The notes under the pieces were generated by a model. It was not told the DNA's origin and made no database searches. It saw only the letters and a list, made by a program, of their open reading frames with translations. Of a DNA stretch of 64,000 nt, positions 46,293-55,568 are shown piece after piece. Made by a program: the position numbers and the translations under genes. The DNA comes from Microvirga zambiensis WSM3693. Its GTDB lineage: Bacteria > Pseudomonadota > Alphaproteobacteria > Rhizobiales > Beijerinckiaceae. The DNA is taken from positions 62,001-126,000 of the forward strand of contig NZ_JAERQD010000009.1 in assembly GCF_016735695.1 (NCBI RefSeq), in the 5' to 3' direction. The stretch's first letter is position 1, and every line of letters starts with the position of its first letter.

Positions 46293-47311
46293 TGGGCGCC
46301 TATCGCGCCGATTCCGATAACAGCGCCAGACCGGCCCTCCCGGCGCGTGAGGCCGTTCTCGATCTTCAAACGCGGGTGAACCAGGCGGTCATCGGGCAGG
46401 AACGGGTCGTCGAGCGGCTCATCATCGCCCTCCTTGCCAACGGCAACGTGCTGATCGAGGGCCTGCCCGGCCTCGCCAAAACCCGGGCGATCAAGAGCCT
46501 CGCTCAGAATCTCGAGGCGGATTTCAGCCGCATCCAGTTCACGCCCGATCTCCTGCCCTCCGACGTGACGGGCGGCGAGATCTATCGCAGCGACGGACAG
46601 GGCGGCGGCACGTTCGAATTCCGGCAAGGTCCGGTCTTCGGCAATCTCGTTCTCGCCGACGAAATCAACCGCGCTCCGGCGAAAGTCCAGTCCGCCCTGC
46701 TCGAGGCCATGGAGGAGCGGCAGGTGACGGTGGCCGGCAAGCGCTACAAGCTGCCCGACCTGTTCATGGTGCTGGCCACCGAAAATCCTATCGAGCAGGA
46801 AGGCACCTACCCCCTGCCGGAAGCGCAGATGGACCGCTTCCTGATGCATGTTCATATCGACTATCCGAGCGATGCCGACGAGGTGAAGGTGCTGCGCCTC
46901 GTGCGCGAGGAGAACGCGGGCGGGAGCACCACCGCTGCGCCGCCGAAGATTCCGCAGCAGGCGATCTTCGATGCGCGCAAGGAGATCGACCGCATCACCT
47001 CCACTGACGCCATCGAGACCTACATGGTCGGCCTGATCGCGGCGACACGCCGTCCGTCGGAATATGGGGACAAGCTCAAGCAATGGATCGCCATCGGCGC
47101 CAGCCCGCGCGGCTCGCTCGCCCTCGACCGGACGTCACGGGTGCAGGCCTGGCTTCAGGGACGCGACTATGTGGTGCCGGAGGATGTGCAGGCCATCGCC
47201 CATGACTGCCTGCGCCATCGCATCACCTTGAGCTATGAGGCGACCGCCGACGGCATCAGGGTCGACGATGTGATCGACGAGATCATCCGTCAGGTGGCCG
47301 TCGCCGCGTGA
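46292..47311 (+). CDS. moxR: MoxR-family AAA+ ATPase (339 aa)
   Basis: AAA+ chaperone-like ATPase of the MoxR group. Walker A is GLPGLAKT (residues 57-64), Walker B is LVLADEINRAP, sensor 1 is VLATENPIEQEGTYPLPEAQ(M)DRF and sensor 2 is GASPRGSLAL, all canonical. MoxR proteins act with VWA-domain partners to mature or activate complexes. The start ATG 46292 is coupled to the secreted protein gene; a long upstream frame is not real. It is followed by DUF58, DUF4381 and two VWA genes, the standard Bat order. Confidence 0.95.
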   Translation: MGAYRADSDNSARPALPAREAVLDLQTRVNQAVIGQERVVERLIIALLANGNVLIEGLPGLAKTRAIKSLAQNLEADFSRIQFTPDLLPSDVTGGEIYRSDGQGGGTFEFRQGPVFGNLVLADEINRAPAKVQSALLEAMEERQVTVAGKRYKLPDLFMVLATENPIEQEGTYPLPEAQMDRFLMHVHIDYPSDADEVKVLRLVREENAGGSTTAAPPKIPQQAIFDARKEIDRITSTDAIETYMVGLIAATRRPSEYGDKLKQWIAIGASPRGSLALDRTSRVQAWLQGRDYVVPEDVQAIAHDCLRHRITLSYEATADGIRVDDVIDEIIRQVAVAA

Positions 47312-47329
47312 CGAGGCAGGAGGTGACGG

Positions 47330-48313
47330 TTGGCCCCAATTGAAACCGCGCGCTCCCCCACCGATGGCCAGGGCCGGATAACGGTGACGACGGATGAACT
47401 CGCCCGCCTGCGCCACAAGGCAAGGGGCTTCAGCTTCCTGCCGCGCCAGCCCGTGCACAGCATTCTCACCGGGCGCCATGCCTCGCGGCTTCGCGGGCGC
47501 GGCCTGAACTTCGAGGAGCTGCGCCCCTATTATCCCGGCGACGACACCCGCACCATCGACTGGAACGCAACCGCGCGCCTGCGTGACCCGTTCATCCGCG
47601 TCTATACCGAGGAACGCGACCGGGCCGTCGTCCTGCTCGTCGACCAGCGCCTGTCGATGTTCTTCGGCAGCCGGCGCGCGACGAAATCGGTGGTCGCCGC
47701 CGAGGTCGCGGCGGCTTCTGCCTGGCGCGTGACATCGCTCGGCGACCGGATCGGCGCCGTCGTGTTCTCGGATGAGGCCGTCGAGACGGTGAAGCCGCAG
47801 GCGCGCGACGCGGGAGCACTGGCCGTGATCGATGCGGTCGTGCGCGCGAACCGCAAACTGCCGGACAACATCCGCGCGGCCTCGCGGCCGGCGGCGTTCA
47901 ACACAGCGCTTCAGCATGCCGCCGCCTTTCTGAAGCATGATGGCCTTCTCTGCCTGATCACGGATGCGGCCGGGGCCGACGACGAGACCGTGGAGCGCAT
48001 CACGACCATCACCGCCCATAACGACGTGCTGAGCATCTTCATCTACGACCCGATCGAGGCGGGCCTCCCGCAGATCGGCCCGGCGGTCGTGGCCGAGGCG
48101 GAGGGGCAGATCGAGGTCGATACGAACTCATCGGGACTGAGGCGCGACTTCGCGCAAGCGTTCGAGGAGCGGCGCGCCCAGATCGAAAAGTTTTCGCGCA
48201 AGCGCTCGATTCCGGTGCTGCCGATCAGGGCGGATCTCGACCCTATCGATCAGCTGCGCGAATTGCTCGGCCGCAAGGTCGCGCATTCCGTTCGCGAGGC
48301 GCCACCCTCATGA
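47330..48313 (+). CDS. DUF58 protein, Bat operon (327 aa)
   Basis: DUF58 proteins are VWA-like partners of MoxR. Signature LRGRGLNFEELRPYYPGDDTRTIDWNATAR lies near residue 55. The VWA-like domain has VVLLVDQRLSMFFG, where a MIDAS-like Asp is present but the DxSxS motif is incomplete, as is normal for DUF58. The start is probably TTG 47330 with GGAGG 6 nt upstream. The end overlaps DUF4381 by 4 bases. There is no membrane helix. Confidence 0.9.
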   Translation: MAPIETARSPTDGQGRITVTTDELARLRHKARGFSFLPRQPVHSILTGRHASRLRGRGLNFEELRPYYPGDDTRTIDWNATARLRDPFIRVYTEERDRAVVLLVDQRLSMFFGSRRATKSVVAAEVAAASAWRVTSLGDRIGAVVFSDEAVETVKPQARDAGALAVIDAVVRANRKLPDNIRAASRPAAFNTALQHAAAFLKHDGLLCLITDAAGADDETVERITTITAHNDVLSIFIYDPIEAGLPQIGPAVVAEAEGQIEVDTNSSGLRRDFAQAFEERRAQIEKFSRKRSIPVLPIRADLDPIDQLRELLGRKVAHSVREAPPS

Positions 48314-48774
48314 ACGGCGATCCGGCCGACCTCGCCAACCTGCGCGACATCGTTCTTCCATCGACGATCCCATGGTGGCCGCTGGCGCCAGGCCTGTGGA
48401 TCCTTCTGCTCGGCCTGCTCGCGACCATCCTCGTGGCATCCTTTCATGCCTTCCGACGGTACAAGGCCAATGCCTATCGGCGCGAGGCCATCCGCGAGCT
48501 CGATGGCCTGACCGACATGACCGGCATCATGCCGCTGCTCAAGCGGGCGGCGATGGTCGCCTATGGGCGCGAGGCTGTCGCTTCCTTAAGCGGCAATGCG
48601 TTTCTGGCTTTCCTCGACCGGACGGGCGGCACGAGCGTCTTCACCTCCGGCCCCGCCCGGCTTCTCCCGAGCCTCGCCTATTCAAAGCGCACCGGCCCGA
48701 CGTCCGGAGACCTCGACAGGGCCGTCGCGGATGCGCGGCGATGGTTGCGCAAACATCGCGCTCAGGGTGAGTAG
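48310..48774 (+). CDS. DUF4381 membrane protein, Bat operon (154 aa)
   Basis: One membrane helix (about residues 26-46, LWILLLGLLATILVASF) preceded by the family's IVLPSTIPWWPLAPG. A cytoplasmic domain follows, with YRREAIRELDGL and LLKRAAMVAYGREAVASLSG, typical of DUF4381 and Bat accessory proteins. It sits between DUF58 and the VWA genes, overlapping the former by 4 bases. One base separates it from the next ATG. Confidence 0.85.
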   Translation: MNGDPADLANLRDIVLPSTIPWWPLAPGLWILLLGLLATILVASFHAFRRYKANAYRREAIRELDGLTDMTGIMPLLKRAAMVAYGREAVASLSGNAFLAFLDRTGGTSVFTSGPARLLPSLAYSKRTGPTSGDLDRAVADARRWLRKHRAQGE

Positions 48775-48775
48775 C

Positions 48776-49783
48776 ATGCTCACCTTCGCCTATCCCTGGC
48801 TCGCGCTGCTGCTCCCCCTGCCCTGGCTCGTTGACCGGTTCGTGCCGCCGCATGCGCAACCCCGCGCCGGCATACGCGTGCCCTTCTTCGGAACGCTCGT
48901 GTCCCTCACCGGACAGGTGCCTGAGAGCGGCACGATCACGGCCCGCAGAGGTGCGGGCCGCATGGTGATCCTCATCCTCTGCTGGGTGCTGTCGCTTGCG
49001 GCGCTGATGCGGCCGCAATGGATCGAACCACCGCTCCATCGCGACCTGCCCACCCGCGACATGCTGCTGCTGGTCGACCTCTCCGCATCCATGGATACGA
49101 AGGACTTCGTGAACGCGCAGGGCCAGACAATCGACCGGCTCACGGCGCTGAAAGCGGTGCTCGACGATTTCGTGGCGCGTCGCCAGGGCGACCGGATCGG
49201 CGTGGTGGTTTTCGGCGATGCGCCGTTCACGCTGGTGCCGTTCACCACCGACCTGACATTGACGCGACAGCTCGTGCAGGACACCGCCGTCGGCATGGCG
49301 GGTCCGCGCACCGCGTTCGGCGACGCCATCGGGCTCGGCATCTCCCTCTTCGATTCATCGACAGTGAAGACGAAAACGATGATCGCGCTGACCGACGGCA
49401 ACGACACGGCGAGCAAGGTGCCGCCGGGCGAGGCGGCCGGCATCGCCAAGGATCGCGGCATCGTCATCCACACGATCGCCATCGGCGATCCGACCGCCGC
49501 CGGCGAGGAGAAGCTCGACGAGGCCGCCCTCAGGGACGTGGCGGAGCGAACCGGCGGCGGCTTCTACCGCGCGCTCGACCGCGAACAGCTCGAAGGCATC
49601 TACCGCCGCCTCGACGAGATCGAGACGCGGCGCATCGAGACGATCTCCTATCGGCCGAAGCGAGACCTCTATTGGATGCCGCTCGCCGCCGCTCTCCTTC
49701 TCGGCATGGGCGCGGCAGCTGTCATCCTCCTGCGCGGCCGGCGCTCGGCGCCGGCATCCCCGCGCCAGGAGGCTCTCTCATGA
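48776..49783 (+). CDS. batA: VWA-domain membrane protein, BatA-like (335 aa)
   Basis: Two N-terminal helices (about 6-22, 62-80) and one C-terminal helix (about 302-322) flank a periplasmic or cytoplasmic VWA domain. The MIDAS motif DLSAS (D101-S103-S105) is intact, with TDGND as the later MIDAS loop (ALTDGNDTAS). ATG 48776 lies just after the DUF4381 stop; its end overlaps the next gene as ATGA. Bat proteins act in envelope stress resistance in known systems; the exact substrate is unknown. Confidence 0.9.
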   Translation: MLTFAYPWLALLLPLPWLVDRFVPPHAQPRAGIRVPFFGTLVSLTGQVPESGTITARRGAGRMVILILCWVLSLAALMRPQWIEPPLHRDLPTRDMLLLVDLSASMDTKDFVNAQGQTIDRLTALKAVLDDFVARRQGDRIGVVVFGDAPFTLVPFTTDLTLTRQLVQDTAVGMAGPRTAFGDAIGLGISLFDSSTVKTKTMIALTDGNDTASKVPPGEAAGIAKDRGIVIHTIAIGDPTAAGEEKLDEAALRDVAERTGGGFYRALDREQLEGIYRRLDEIETRRIETISYRPKRDLYWMPLAAALLLGMGAAAVILLRGRRSAPASPRQEALS

Positions 49784-50718
49784 GCAGCGCTCTCGCCTCC
49801 TTTCACTTCCTGCGTCCCTGGTGGCTGGTGCTGCTCCTGCCGGCGGCCTTCCTGTGGTGGCATCTTCGGCGCCGATCCGACGCGGGCGCCCGATGGGCGA
49901 GCGTGATCGATCCCGCGATCCTTCGTGCGCTGACCATCGGCGGCGACGGCAAGGCCCGCTTCATGCCGCACGACGTGCTTCTGCTGGCCTGGGGCCTCGG
50001 CATTCTCGCGGTCGCCGGGCCGACCTGGACGCGAGAGCCCTCCCCCTTTGCCGATGCGCGACCGCCGGCGATGGTCGTCGTCAAGGTGGCACCGTCCATG
50101 AAGACGGAAGATCTGGCGCCGAGCCGCCTCGTGCGCTCAGTGCAGAAGCTCTCCGATCTCCTCGCCGCGCGGGAAGGCGCTTCGACGGGGCTTGTCGCCT
50201 ACGCCGGATCGGTCCACCTTGTCCTGCCGCCGACACCGGACAAGGATGTGGTGGTCGCCATGGCCCAGGCCCTGTCACCCGAAATCATGCCCGTGCCGGG
50301 CGACAGCCTGGCGCAGGCCGTTCGCCTCGCCGCGGGCGTACTGCGCGATGCCGGCAAGGGCGGTTCGATCCTCGTCATGGCGGACAGCGTTGCACCGGAA
50401 CAGGTGGCGCTTCTGCAGAATGCCGCACATGACCCCGTTCGGTTCGAGACCACCCTGTGGACCGCGGTTCCGCCCTCCCGTCTCGACGCCGAGGCGAGCC
50501 TGCAATCGGCGGCTTCCGCGATGGACGCCACGCTCGTTTCGATGACGCCCGACCGAACCGATGTGGAAAGCGTCGCCGCACGGCTCGACCGCGCGACGGT
50601 CGTGAGCGATGTCGCGGGAGAAGGCGAGCGCTGGCAGGAGGCGGGCTATTGGCTGACGCCGCTGATCGCCCTCCTCGCCCTCGCCTGGTTCCGGCGCGGC
50701 TGGGTCTTGGGGGGCTGA
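49780..50718 (+). CDS. batB: VWA-domain membrane protein, BatB-like, degenerate MIDAS (312 aa)
   Basis: Same architecture as its neighbour: helices near 13-28 and 65-82 and at the C-terminus (YWLTPLIALLALAWF). At the metal-binding position the sequence is VVVKVAPSM instead of DxSxS: Asp is Lys102, the first Ser is Ala104, and only Ser106 remains. So it probably cannot bind a MIDAS metal. It overlaps BatA by 4 bases and is followed by the TPR protein 4 bp later. It may act as a structural partner of BatA. Confidence 0.87.
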   Translation: MSSALASFHFLRPWWLVLLLPAAFLWWHLRRRSDAGARWASVIDPAILRALTIGGDGKARFMPHDVLLLAWGLGILAVAGPTWTREPSPFADARPPAMVVVKVAPSMKTEDLAPSRLVRSVQKLSDLLAAREGASTGLVAYAGSVHLVLPPTPDKDVVVAMAQALSPEIMPVPGDSLAQAVRLAAGVLRDAGKGGSILVMADSVAPEQVALLQNAAHDPVRFETTLWTAVPPSRLDAEASLQSAASAMDATLVSMTPDRTDVESVAARLDRATVVSDVAGEGERWQEAGYWLTPLIALLALAWFRRGWVLGG

Positions 50719-50722
50719 CGCC

Positions 50723-51391
50723 ATGCACCAGATCCATCGCCTCTTCTCGCTCCTGGCCCGCCACGCCTATGCGGCAATCGCCTGCGCCGTGGCGGTCGCG
50801 CTCATCGTGCTCGGCTTCCTGACCGGCTGGCGGAACATGCTGCTGACACCCGATCAGCGCGGCGCCTGGGACATGCGCCAGGAGCGCTACAAAGAGGCCG
50901 CGGATGCCTTCGCGGATCCCCTATGGCGCGGTGTCGCCCTGTTCCGGGCAGGCGATTTCAAGGATGCGGCGCAGGCCTTGGCGGCCATCGAGACGGCGGA
51001 GGCGGCCTACGATCAGGGCAACGCACTCGTGATGCTCGGCCAGTATGACAACGCAGTCGGTCGCTACGACGTCGCGCTCGAATTTCGCCCGGGCTGGGCG
51101 GAGGCGGAGGCCAACCGGAATCTGGCGAAGCTGCGCGCCGAGCGCATGAAGACGACCGGCGGCGACATGGGCGACACGGACTCGAAGCCGGACGAGGTCG
51201 TCTTCGATGCGAGCAAGCCGAAGGGCGAGGGCAAGGACGATCAGGTGGCCGGCGGCGAGCCGATGTCCGACGCGGCCGTGCGGGCGCTATGGCTGCGCGG
51301 CGTCCAGACGAGGCCTGCCGATTTCCTGCGCTCGAAATTCGCCTACCAGCTCCAGAACCAATCATCTCCCAACGCGGTGCCCCGCCCATGA
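50723..51391 (+). CDS. batC: TPR-containing membrane protein, BatC-like (222 aa)
   Basis: N-terminal helix (about 12-34, HAYAAIACAVAVALIVLGFLT). A short TPR array follows (WRGVALFRAGDFKDAAQALAA, ANRNLAKLRAERMK and neighbours), then an acidic linker (GGDMGDTDSKPDEVV...KPKGEGKDD). The C-terminal PADFLRSKFAYQLQNQ closely resembles the ends of BatC-type proteins, which read RRRFxYQxxQ. It overlaps FGE by 4 bases (ATGA), linking the Bat machine to sulfatase maturation. Confidence 0.87.
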   Translation: MHQIHRLFSLLARHAYAAIACAVAVALIVLGFLTGWRNMLLTPDQRGAWDMRQERYKEAADAFADPLWRGVALFRAGDFKDAAQALAAIETAEAAYDQGNALVMLGQYDNAVGRYDVALEFRPGWAEAEANRNLAKLRAERMKTTGGDMGDTDSKPDEVVFDASKPKGEGKDDQVAGGEPMSDAAVRALWLRGVQTRPADFLRSKFAYQLQNQSSPNAVPRP

Positions 51392-52383
51392 AGCATTCCG
51401 TCGTTTCCCCCAAACCATCGACGACCGGCAGCGGCATGGTCTGGATCCCCGGAGGCACGTTCGCCATGGGGTCGAACCATCACTATCCCGAGGAGGCGCC
51501 CGTTCATCGCGTCACTGTCGACGGGTTCTGGATGGATGCGACGCCGGTGACGAACCGCCAGTTCAAGGCTTTCGTTCTGGCAACGGGCCACGTCACCACC
51601 GCCGAGATCGTCCCCGATGCGAAGGATTATCCCGGCGCCAAGCGCGAGATGCTGCGCGCCGGCTCCCTGCTCTTCACGCCGCCGCCCCATCCCGTCGATC
51701 TGCGCGACTGGAGCCAGTGGTGGACCTTCGCCTTCGGCGTCACGTGGAAGCGGCCTTACGGACCGAACGGCAATCTCAAGGGGCTGGAAGATCATCCCGT
51801 CGTTCATGTCAGCTACACCGACGCCCTCGCCTATGCGCGCTGGGCCGGAAAGGACCTGCCCTCCGAGGCCGAGTGGGAATTCGCCGCGCGCGGCGGGCTC
51901 GAGGGAACCGAGTTCGCCTGGGGCGACGAATTCGCGCCCGGCGACCGGCAGATGGCGAATACATGGCAGGGGCAGTTCCCATTCCAGAACACCATGCTCG
52001 ACGGCTACGAGCGCACGTCGCCCGTCGGCACATTCCCGCCGAACGGCTATGGCCTGTCGGACATGATCGGCAATGTCTGGGAATGGACGAACGACTGGTA
52101 CGCGCCGAAGCACCCGGAGGATGCGCCGAAGGCTTGCTGCATCCCCGAGAACCCGCGCGGCGGGCGCGAGGGGAGCAGCTACGATCCGCGCCAGCCGGAG
52201 ATCAGGATTCCGCGGAAGGTCGTGAAGGGCGGCTCACATCTCTGCGCGCCCAATTACTGCCGCCGCTACCGCCCGGCTGCCCGCCACCCGCATCCGATCG
52301 ACACGTCGACGAGCCACATCGGATTTCGGTGCGTGCGGCGCGACATCGGCGAGGGAGACCGTCAGAGCACGAGTGGCAGGTAG
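51388..52383 (+). CDS. Formylglycine-generating enzyme / sulfatase-modifying factor (331 aa)
   Basis: Copper-dependent oxidase that converts the sulfatase active-site Cys to formylglycine. FGE-sulfatase fold: N-terminal MVWIPGGTFAMGS, then DATPVTNRQFKAF and SEAEWEFAARGG. C286 and C291 in GGSHLCAPNYCRRYRPAAR match the two active-site cysteines of characterised FGEs (human C336/C341), so the enzyme appears catalytically complete. The C-terminal STSHIGFRCVRR is canonical. It has no signal peptide. It closes the Bat operon, 4-bp overlapped with BatC. The nearest likely substrate is the arylsulfatase at 53883. Confidence 0.95.
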   Translation: MKHSVVSPKPSTTGSGMVWIPGGTFAMGSNHHYPEEAPVHRVTVDGFWMDATPVTNRQFKAFVLATGHVTTAEIVPDAKDYPGAKREMLRAGSLLFTPPPHPVDLRDWSQWWTFAFGVTWKRPYGPNGNLKGLEDHPVVHVSYTDALAYARWAGKDLPSEAEWEFAARGGLEGTEFAWGDEFAPGDRQMANTWQGQFPFQNTMLDGYERTSPVGTFPPNGYGLSDMIGNVWEWTNDWYAPKHPEDAPKACCIPENPRGGREGSSYDPRQPEIRIPRKVVKGGSHLCAPNYCRRYRPAARHPHPIDTSTSHIGFRCVRRDIGEGDRQSTSGR

Positions 52384-52475
52384 AGCGCGCCGAGCGCAAC
52401 GGTAATTGCGAGCACCGCCGTGGCAGTGGCCCAAAATGAGCTTCTGTTGTCTGAGCCGTCCGTAACCTGTCTCAT
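52362..52475 (-). CDS. Possible 37-residue membrane peptide
   Basis: MRQVTDGSDNRSSFWATATA then a hydrophobic VLAITVALGALYLPLVL. It overlaps the FGE 3' end. There is no good Shine-Dalgarno. It may be chance; a longer frame to 52547 also exists. Confidence 0.25.
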   Translation of the reverse strand: MRQVTDGSDNRSSFWATATAVLAITVALGALYLPLVL

Positions 52476-52687
52476 AACCTGTATCCGTCGCGTCCTCTTG
52501 GCCGAGTGAAACCCGGCCCCCGCCCATATGCCGGCGGCTGCAGTCATCAGCAGGCTGGGAGACCGTTGGAATCAGGAATCACGCCCGCCCCTCTGGATCA
52601 TCATGCAGCAGGAGGCGGAGGGTCTCTGTGCCTTGCCGCACATGGGGGCGCGTTCATGCGGCCGGTCGGTGCAGCGCGGTGAGCACT
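52384..52687. other. 304-bp convergent gap between the FGE and channel genes
   Basis: Apart from the doubtful 37-codon frame ending at 52362 I see no gene, repeat or terminator here. Confidence 0.5.
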
Positions 52688-53689
52688 TCAGTATTTCGCG
52701 ACAACCGGACGCACCGGCTCAGGCGGGGCGCTTACGCCTAAGGGGAAGGCCACCGTGAACAGGCCGATGGTCCCTTCGGGGCGGTTCTCCACATCGACCT
52801 CGCGCAAAACCTTGATGCGCGTCGTCACCGGCGTGCCGGCAACGGTGAAGTCGTAGCCGACGGTGCCGCCGACGGCGGCCACCCGCCCCTTGAACGGCCC
52901 GATGCGATTGCCCGCGCCGCTGTCGCCGGAGAGCTGGTCGTAATAGCCGCCAAGCAGCCCAATCGAGAGTTCCTTGGTCAGGTATTTGCTGATGGAAACA
53001 TCCAGGTGGAATGCATTGCCGCTGTCGTAGTCGGTATCGGGATTCTCGCCGTTGAATTCAAATCCGGCCGTGCCGGAGATATCGATGCCCAAATCGGTGT
53101 TGAGCCAGGTCATGGAGCCGGAGATGTCGCCGATCCAGCGGTTGAACGACATGTTGGAGAGTTCGCCCTCCTGATACGTTCCGGACGGGATGTTGACCGA
53201 GCCGCTGACGTTCCAGTGGAAATTTCCCGAGTGCCAGCCGACGATTGCCGTCGCGATCGGATCGCCCATGTTGAAGGTGGCATCCCGGCTGCTGAAGGCG
53301 AAAACCCGGCCGAGGCGCGGCGCCGCGATCACCGCGCCTGCGCTGACCCGGGGAACGCCGAAGGGCAGGCTCAAACCGAAGGCCAGGCTGCCGCCGAAGA
53401 TCTCGGCCGGCGTGACCCAGGTTCCCGTCAGAAAATCGGCCCGCACCTCGACCTTCACGTTCGCCAGCACGGCGCCGCCGATCTGGATCTGGCGCCCGCC
53501 GCTGAGCTCGCCGGAATAGGTGTAGAAGTCGTTCTCGAAATAGAAGCCCGGCGGCGGAACGATGCCGGCTCCTGGACCGTGAAAGCCGGGAACATAGAGA
53601 CCGGCGCCACCTTCCGTCGCCAGTGCCGCGTCTGCCAGAAGGCTGCCGCAGCCCACAGCCAGTGCGGTCGTCATCGAGCGCCAATTCAT
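52688..53689 (-). CDS. Outer-membrane channel-like protein, phenol MetA-pathway/SphA family (333 aa)
   Basis: Predicted outer-membrane beta-barrel of the family annotated 'transporter' or 'MetA-pathway of phenol degradation'. The signal peptide is in the first 24 residues (MNWRSMTTALAVGCGSLLADAALA). The mature start is TEGGAGLYVPGFHGPGAGIVPPPGFYFENDFYTYSGE, typical of the family, and alternating beta strands follow to the C-terminal VVAKY (Tyr end). I chose ATG 53689, with GGGAGC upstream. It is 193 bp downstream of the sulfatase on the same strand. The transported compound is unknown. Confidence 0.8.
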   Translation of the reverse strand: MNWRSMTTALAVGCGSLLADAALATEGGAGLYVPGFHGPGAGIVPPPGFYFENDFYTYSGELSGGRQIQIGGAVLANVKVEVRADFLTGTWVTPAEIFGGSLAFGLSLPFGVPRVSAGAVIAAPRLGRVFAFSSRDATFNMGDPIATAIVGWHSGNFHWNVSGSVNIPSGTYQEGELSNMSFNRWIGDISGSMTWLNTDLGIDISGTAGFEFNGENPDTDYDSGNAFHLDVSISKYLTKELSIGLLGGYYDQLSGDSGAGNRIGPFKGRVAAVGGTVGYDFTVAGTPVTTRIKVLREVDVENRPEGTIGLFTVAFPLGVSAPPEPVRPVVAKY

Positions 53690-53882
53690 GAAGCAGCTCC
53701 CACGCTGATCGTCCGAGGGCAGCATGGCGCGATGCATGTGCGAGATAAATCGCGTTTTTGCTACTCCGTCCCAATCTCCCTATGTGTTGCCGAAGTGTCT
53801 CAGAATGTCTCATTCGACGCATCGAACAGCCGGCGTTCCGGGAAGGCGGAGCGCCTGCCACCAGGCGCTCCGCACGCGCGGC

Positions 53883-55511
53883 CTATTTACTGCTTCCCGG
53901 CTGTGAGAGCTTCGCCATCACCTCGTCGAGATTGAAGCTCGCCGGCTTCTGCCTGATCGGGAATTCCTGGAAACTCGACAGCCACTGGGCCACAACGGCT
54001 TGCGACGGCACCACCACGAAGGCCCGGTCGAAGAACCATTTCTCGTATTCGATCGACTCGTCGCCACGTTCAAATGGATCCGCCCGCAGATTGAACAGCA
54101 AGGGCGCGCGAAGATTGGTGAACTCGCGCCTCCAGACGCCGATGCCTGTGCTCTCCTGCGCCTTGAAGACCACCTTCCAGTCCATGACCCGAATCGCGAC
54201 GAGTTCGCCGTCATCGTTCCAGTAGAGGAAGTCGCGCCTGGGCGATTCCTTTGAGCTCCCCGTGAAGAAAGGCATGAGATTGTAGCCGTCGAGATGCACC
54301 TTGAAGGTCTTCCCGTTGGCCTGATGGCCTCTCAGGCATTTGGCCACGACGTCCGGCTCGCCGCCGGCGGCGCAGAAGGTTGGAATCAGGTCATAGTGCG
54401 AGAAAACCTCGTTGTGGATCGTGTTGGGACGGATCACGCCGGGCCAGCGGATCAGCGTCGGCACTCGGTAGCCGCCCTCCCAGTTCGTCGCCTTCTCGCC
54501 TCTGAACGGCGTATTGCCGCCATCCGGCCACGTCATCACCTCGGCGCCGTTATCGGTCGTGTAGACGACGATGGTGTTCTGGGTGACGCCGAGATCGTCG
54601 AGCTTCTTCAAGAGTTGGCCGACATGGCCGTCATGTTCGACCATGCCGTCGGGATAGAGGCCCTTGCCTGTCTTGCCGTCGGATTCGGGCTTCAGATGGG
54701 TGTTGACGTGCATGCGGGTCGAGTTGAAGTAGCAGAACCAGGGCTTGCTGGCGCGGTGCTGGCGATCGATGAAATCGAGTGCCGCGGCGCAGGTCTCGTC
54801 GTCGATGGTCTCCATGCGCTTGCGTGTCAGCGGCCCCGTATCCTCGATCTTGCCGTCGGCGCTCGAGCGGATGACGCCGCGCGGACCGAAACGCCGGCGG
54901 AAATTCGGATCCTTGGGATAGTCGGGGTTCTCCGGCTCCTCTTCGGCATTGAGGTGATAGAGGTTGCCAAAGAACTCATCGAAGCCGTGCGCCGTCGGCA
55001 GGAACTCGTCCTTGTCGCCGAGATGGTTCTTGCCGAACTGGCCCGAGACATAGCCGAGTGGCTTCAGCAGCTCGGCGACCGTGGGATCCTCCGCCCGAAG
55101 GCCGATATCGGCGCCTGGCAGGCCGACCTTGGTGAGGCCCGTGCGGATCGGCGATTGTCCCGTGATGAAGGCGGCGCGCCCCGCGGTGCAGCTCTGCTCG
55201 CCGTACCAATCGGTGAACAACGCGCCCTCGTTGCCGATGCGGTCGATGTTGGGCGTGCGGTAGCCCATGATGCCGCGATGATAGATGCTCGGGTTGAACC
55301 AGCCGATATCGTCGCCCATGATCATCAGGATATTGGGCTTCTGACCGGAAGCGGGGGCTGGTGCGGCCTGCGGCTGGGTCTGGGCCTGGGCGGAGGTTGC
55401 CGCGACCGTGGCGAGCACGGTGGCCGTTCCCGACAGCAGCAGGTCGCGCCGATTGACGCTCGTCTTGGTGGCATCCTTCTCGTCATCCGGTCGGCGATGA
55501 TGATCACTCAT
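53883..55511 (-). CDS. Tat-exported arylsulfatase with CTAGR active site (542 aa)
   Basis: Type I sulfatase. A twin-arginine signal (NRRDLLLSGTATVLATVAAT) directs export after folding. The metal aspartates are in IMGDDIGWFNP (D67-D68). The catalytic Cys is C108 in SCTAGRAAFITGQ, giving the motif C-x-A-x-R (the more usual form is C-x-P-x-R), to be oxidised to formylglycine by FGE. TDNGAE supplies later metal ligands. A 70-residue C-terminal region follows. The HAD gene lies 57 bp upstream. The substrate sulfate ester is unknown. Confidence 0.93.
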   Translation of the reverse strand: MSDHHRRPDDEKDATKTSVNRRDLLLSGTATVLATVAATSAQAQTQPQAAPAPASGQKPNILMIMGDDIGWFNPSIYHRGIMGYRTPNIDRIGNEGALFTDWYGEQSCTAGRAAFITGQSPIRTGLTKVGLPGADIGLRAEDPTVAELLKPLGYVSGQFGKNHLGDKDEFLPTAHGFDEFFGNLYHLNAEEEPENPDYPKDPNFRRRFGPRGVIRSSADGKIEDTGPLTRKRMETIDDETCAAALDFIDRQHRASKPWFCYFNSTRMHVNTHLKPESDGKTGKGLYPDGMVEHDGHVGQLLKKLDDLGVTQNTIVVYTTDNGAEVMTWPDGGNTPFRGEKATNWEGGYRVPTLIRWPGVIRPNTIHNEVFSHYDLIPTFCAAGGEPDVVAKCLRGHQANGKTFKVHLDGYNLMPFFTGSSKESPRRDFLYWNDDGELVAIRVMDWKVVFKAQESTGIGVWRREFTNLRAPLLFNLRADPFERGDESIEYEKWFFDRAFVVVPSQAVVAQWLSSFQEFPIRQKPASFNLDEVMAKLSQPGSSK

Positions 55512-55568
55512 GGTCCGCTCCTTCGTTGCTTCAGGAATGCGACATGGCCGCTCGGCGGCTGTTCTTAG

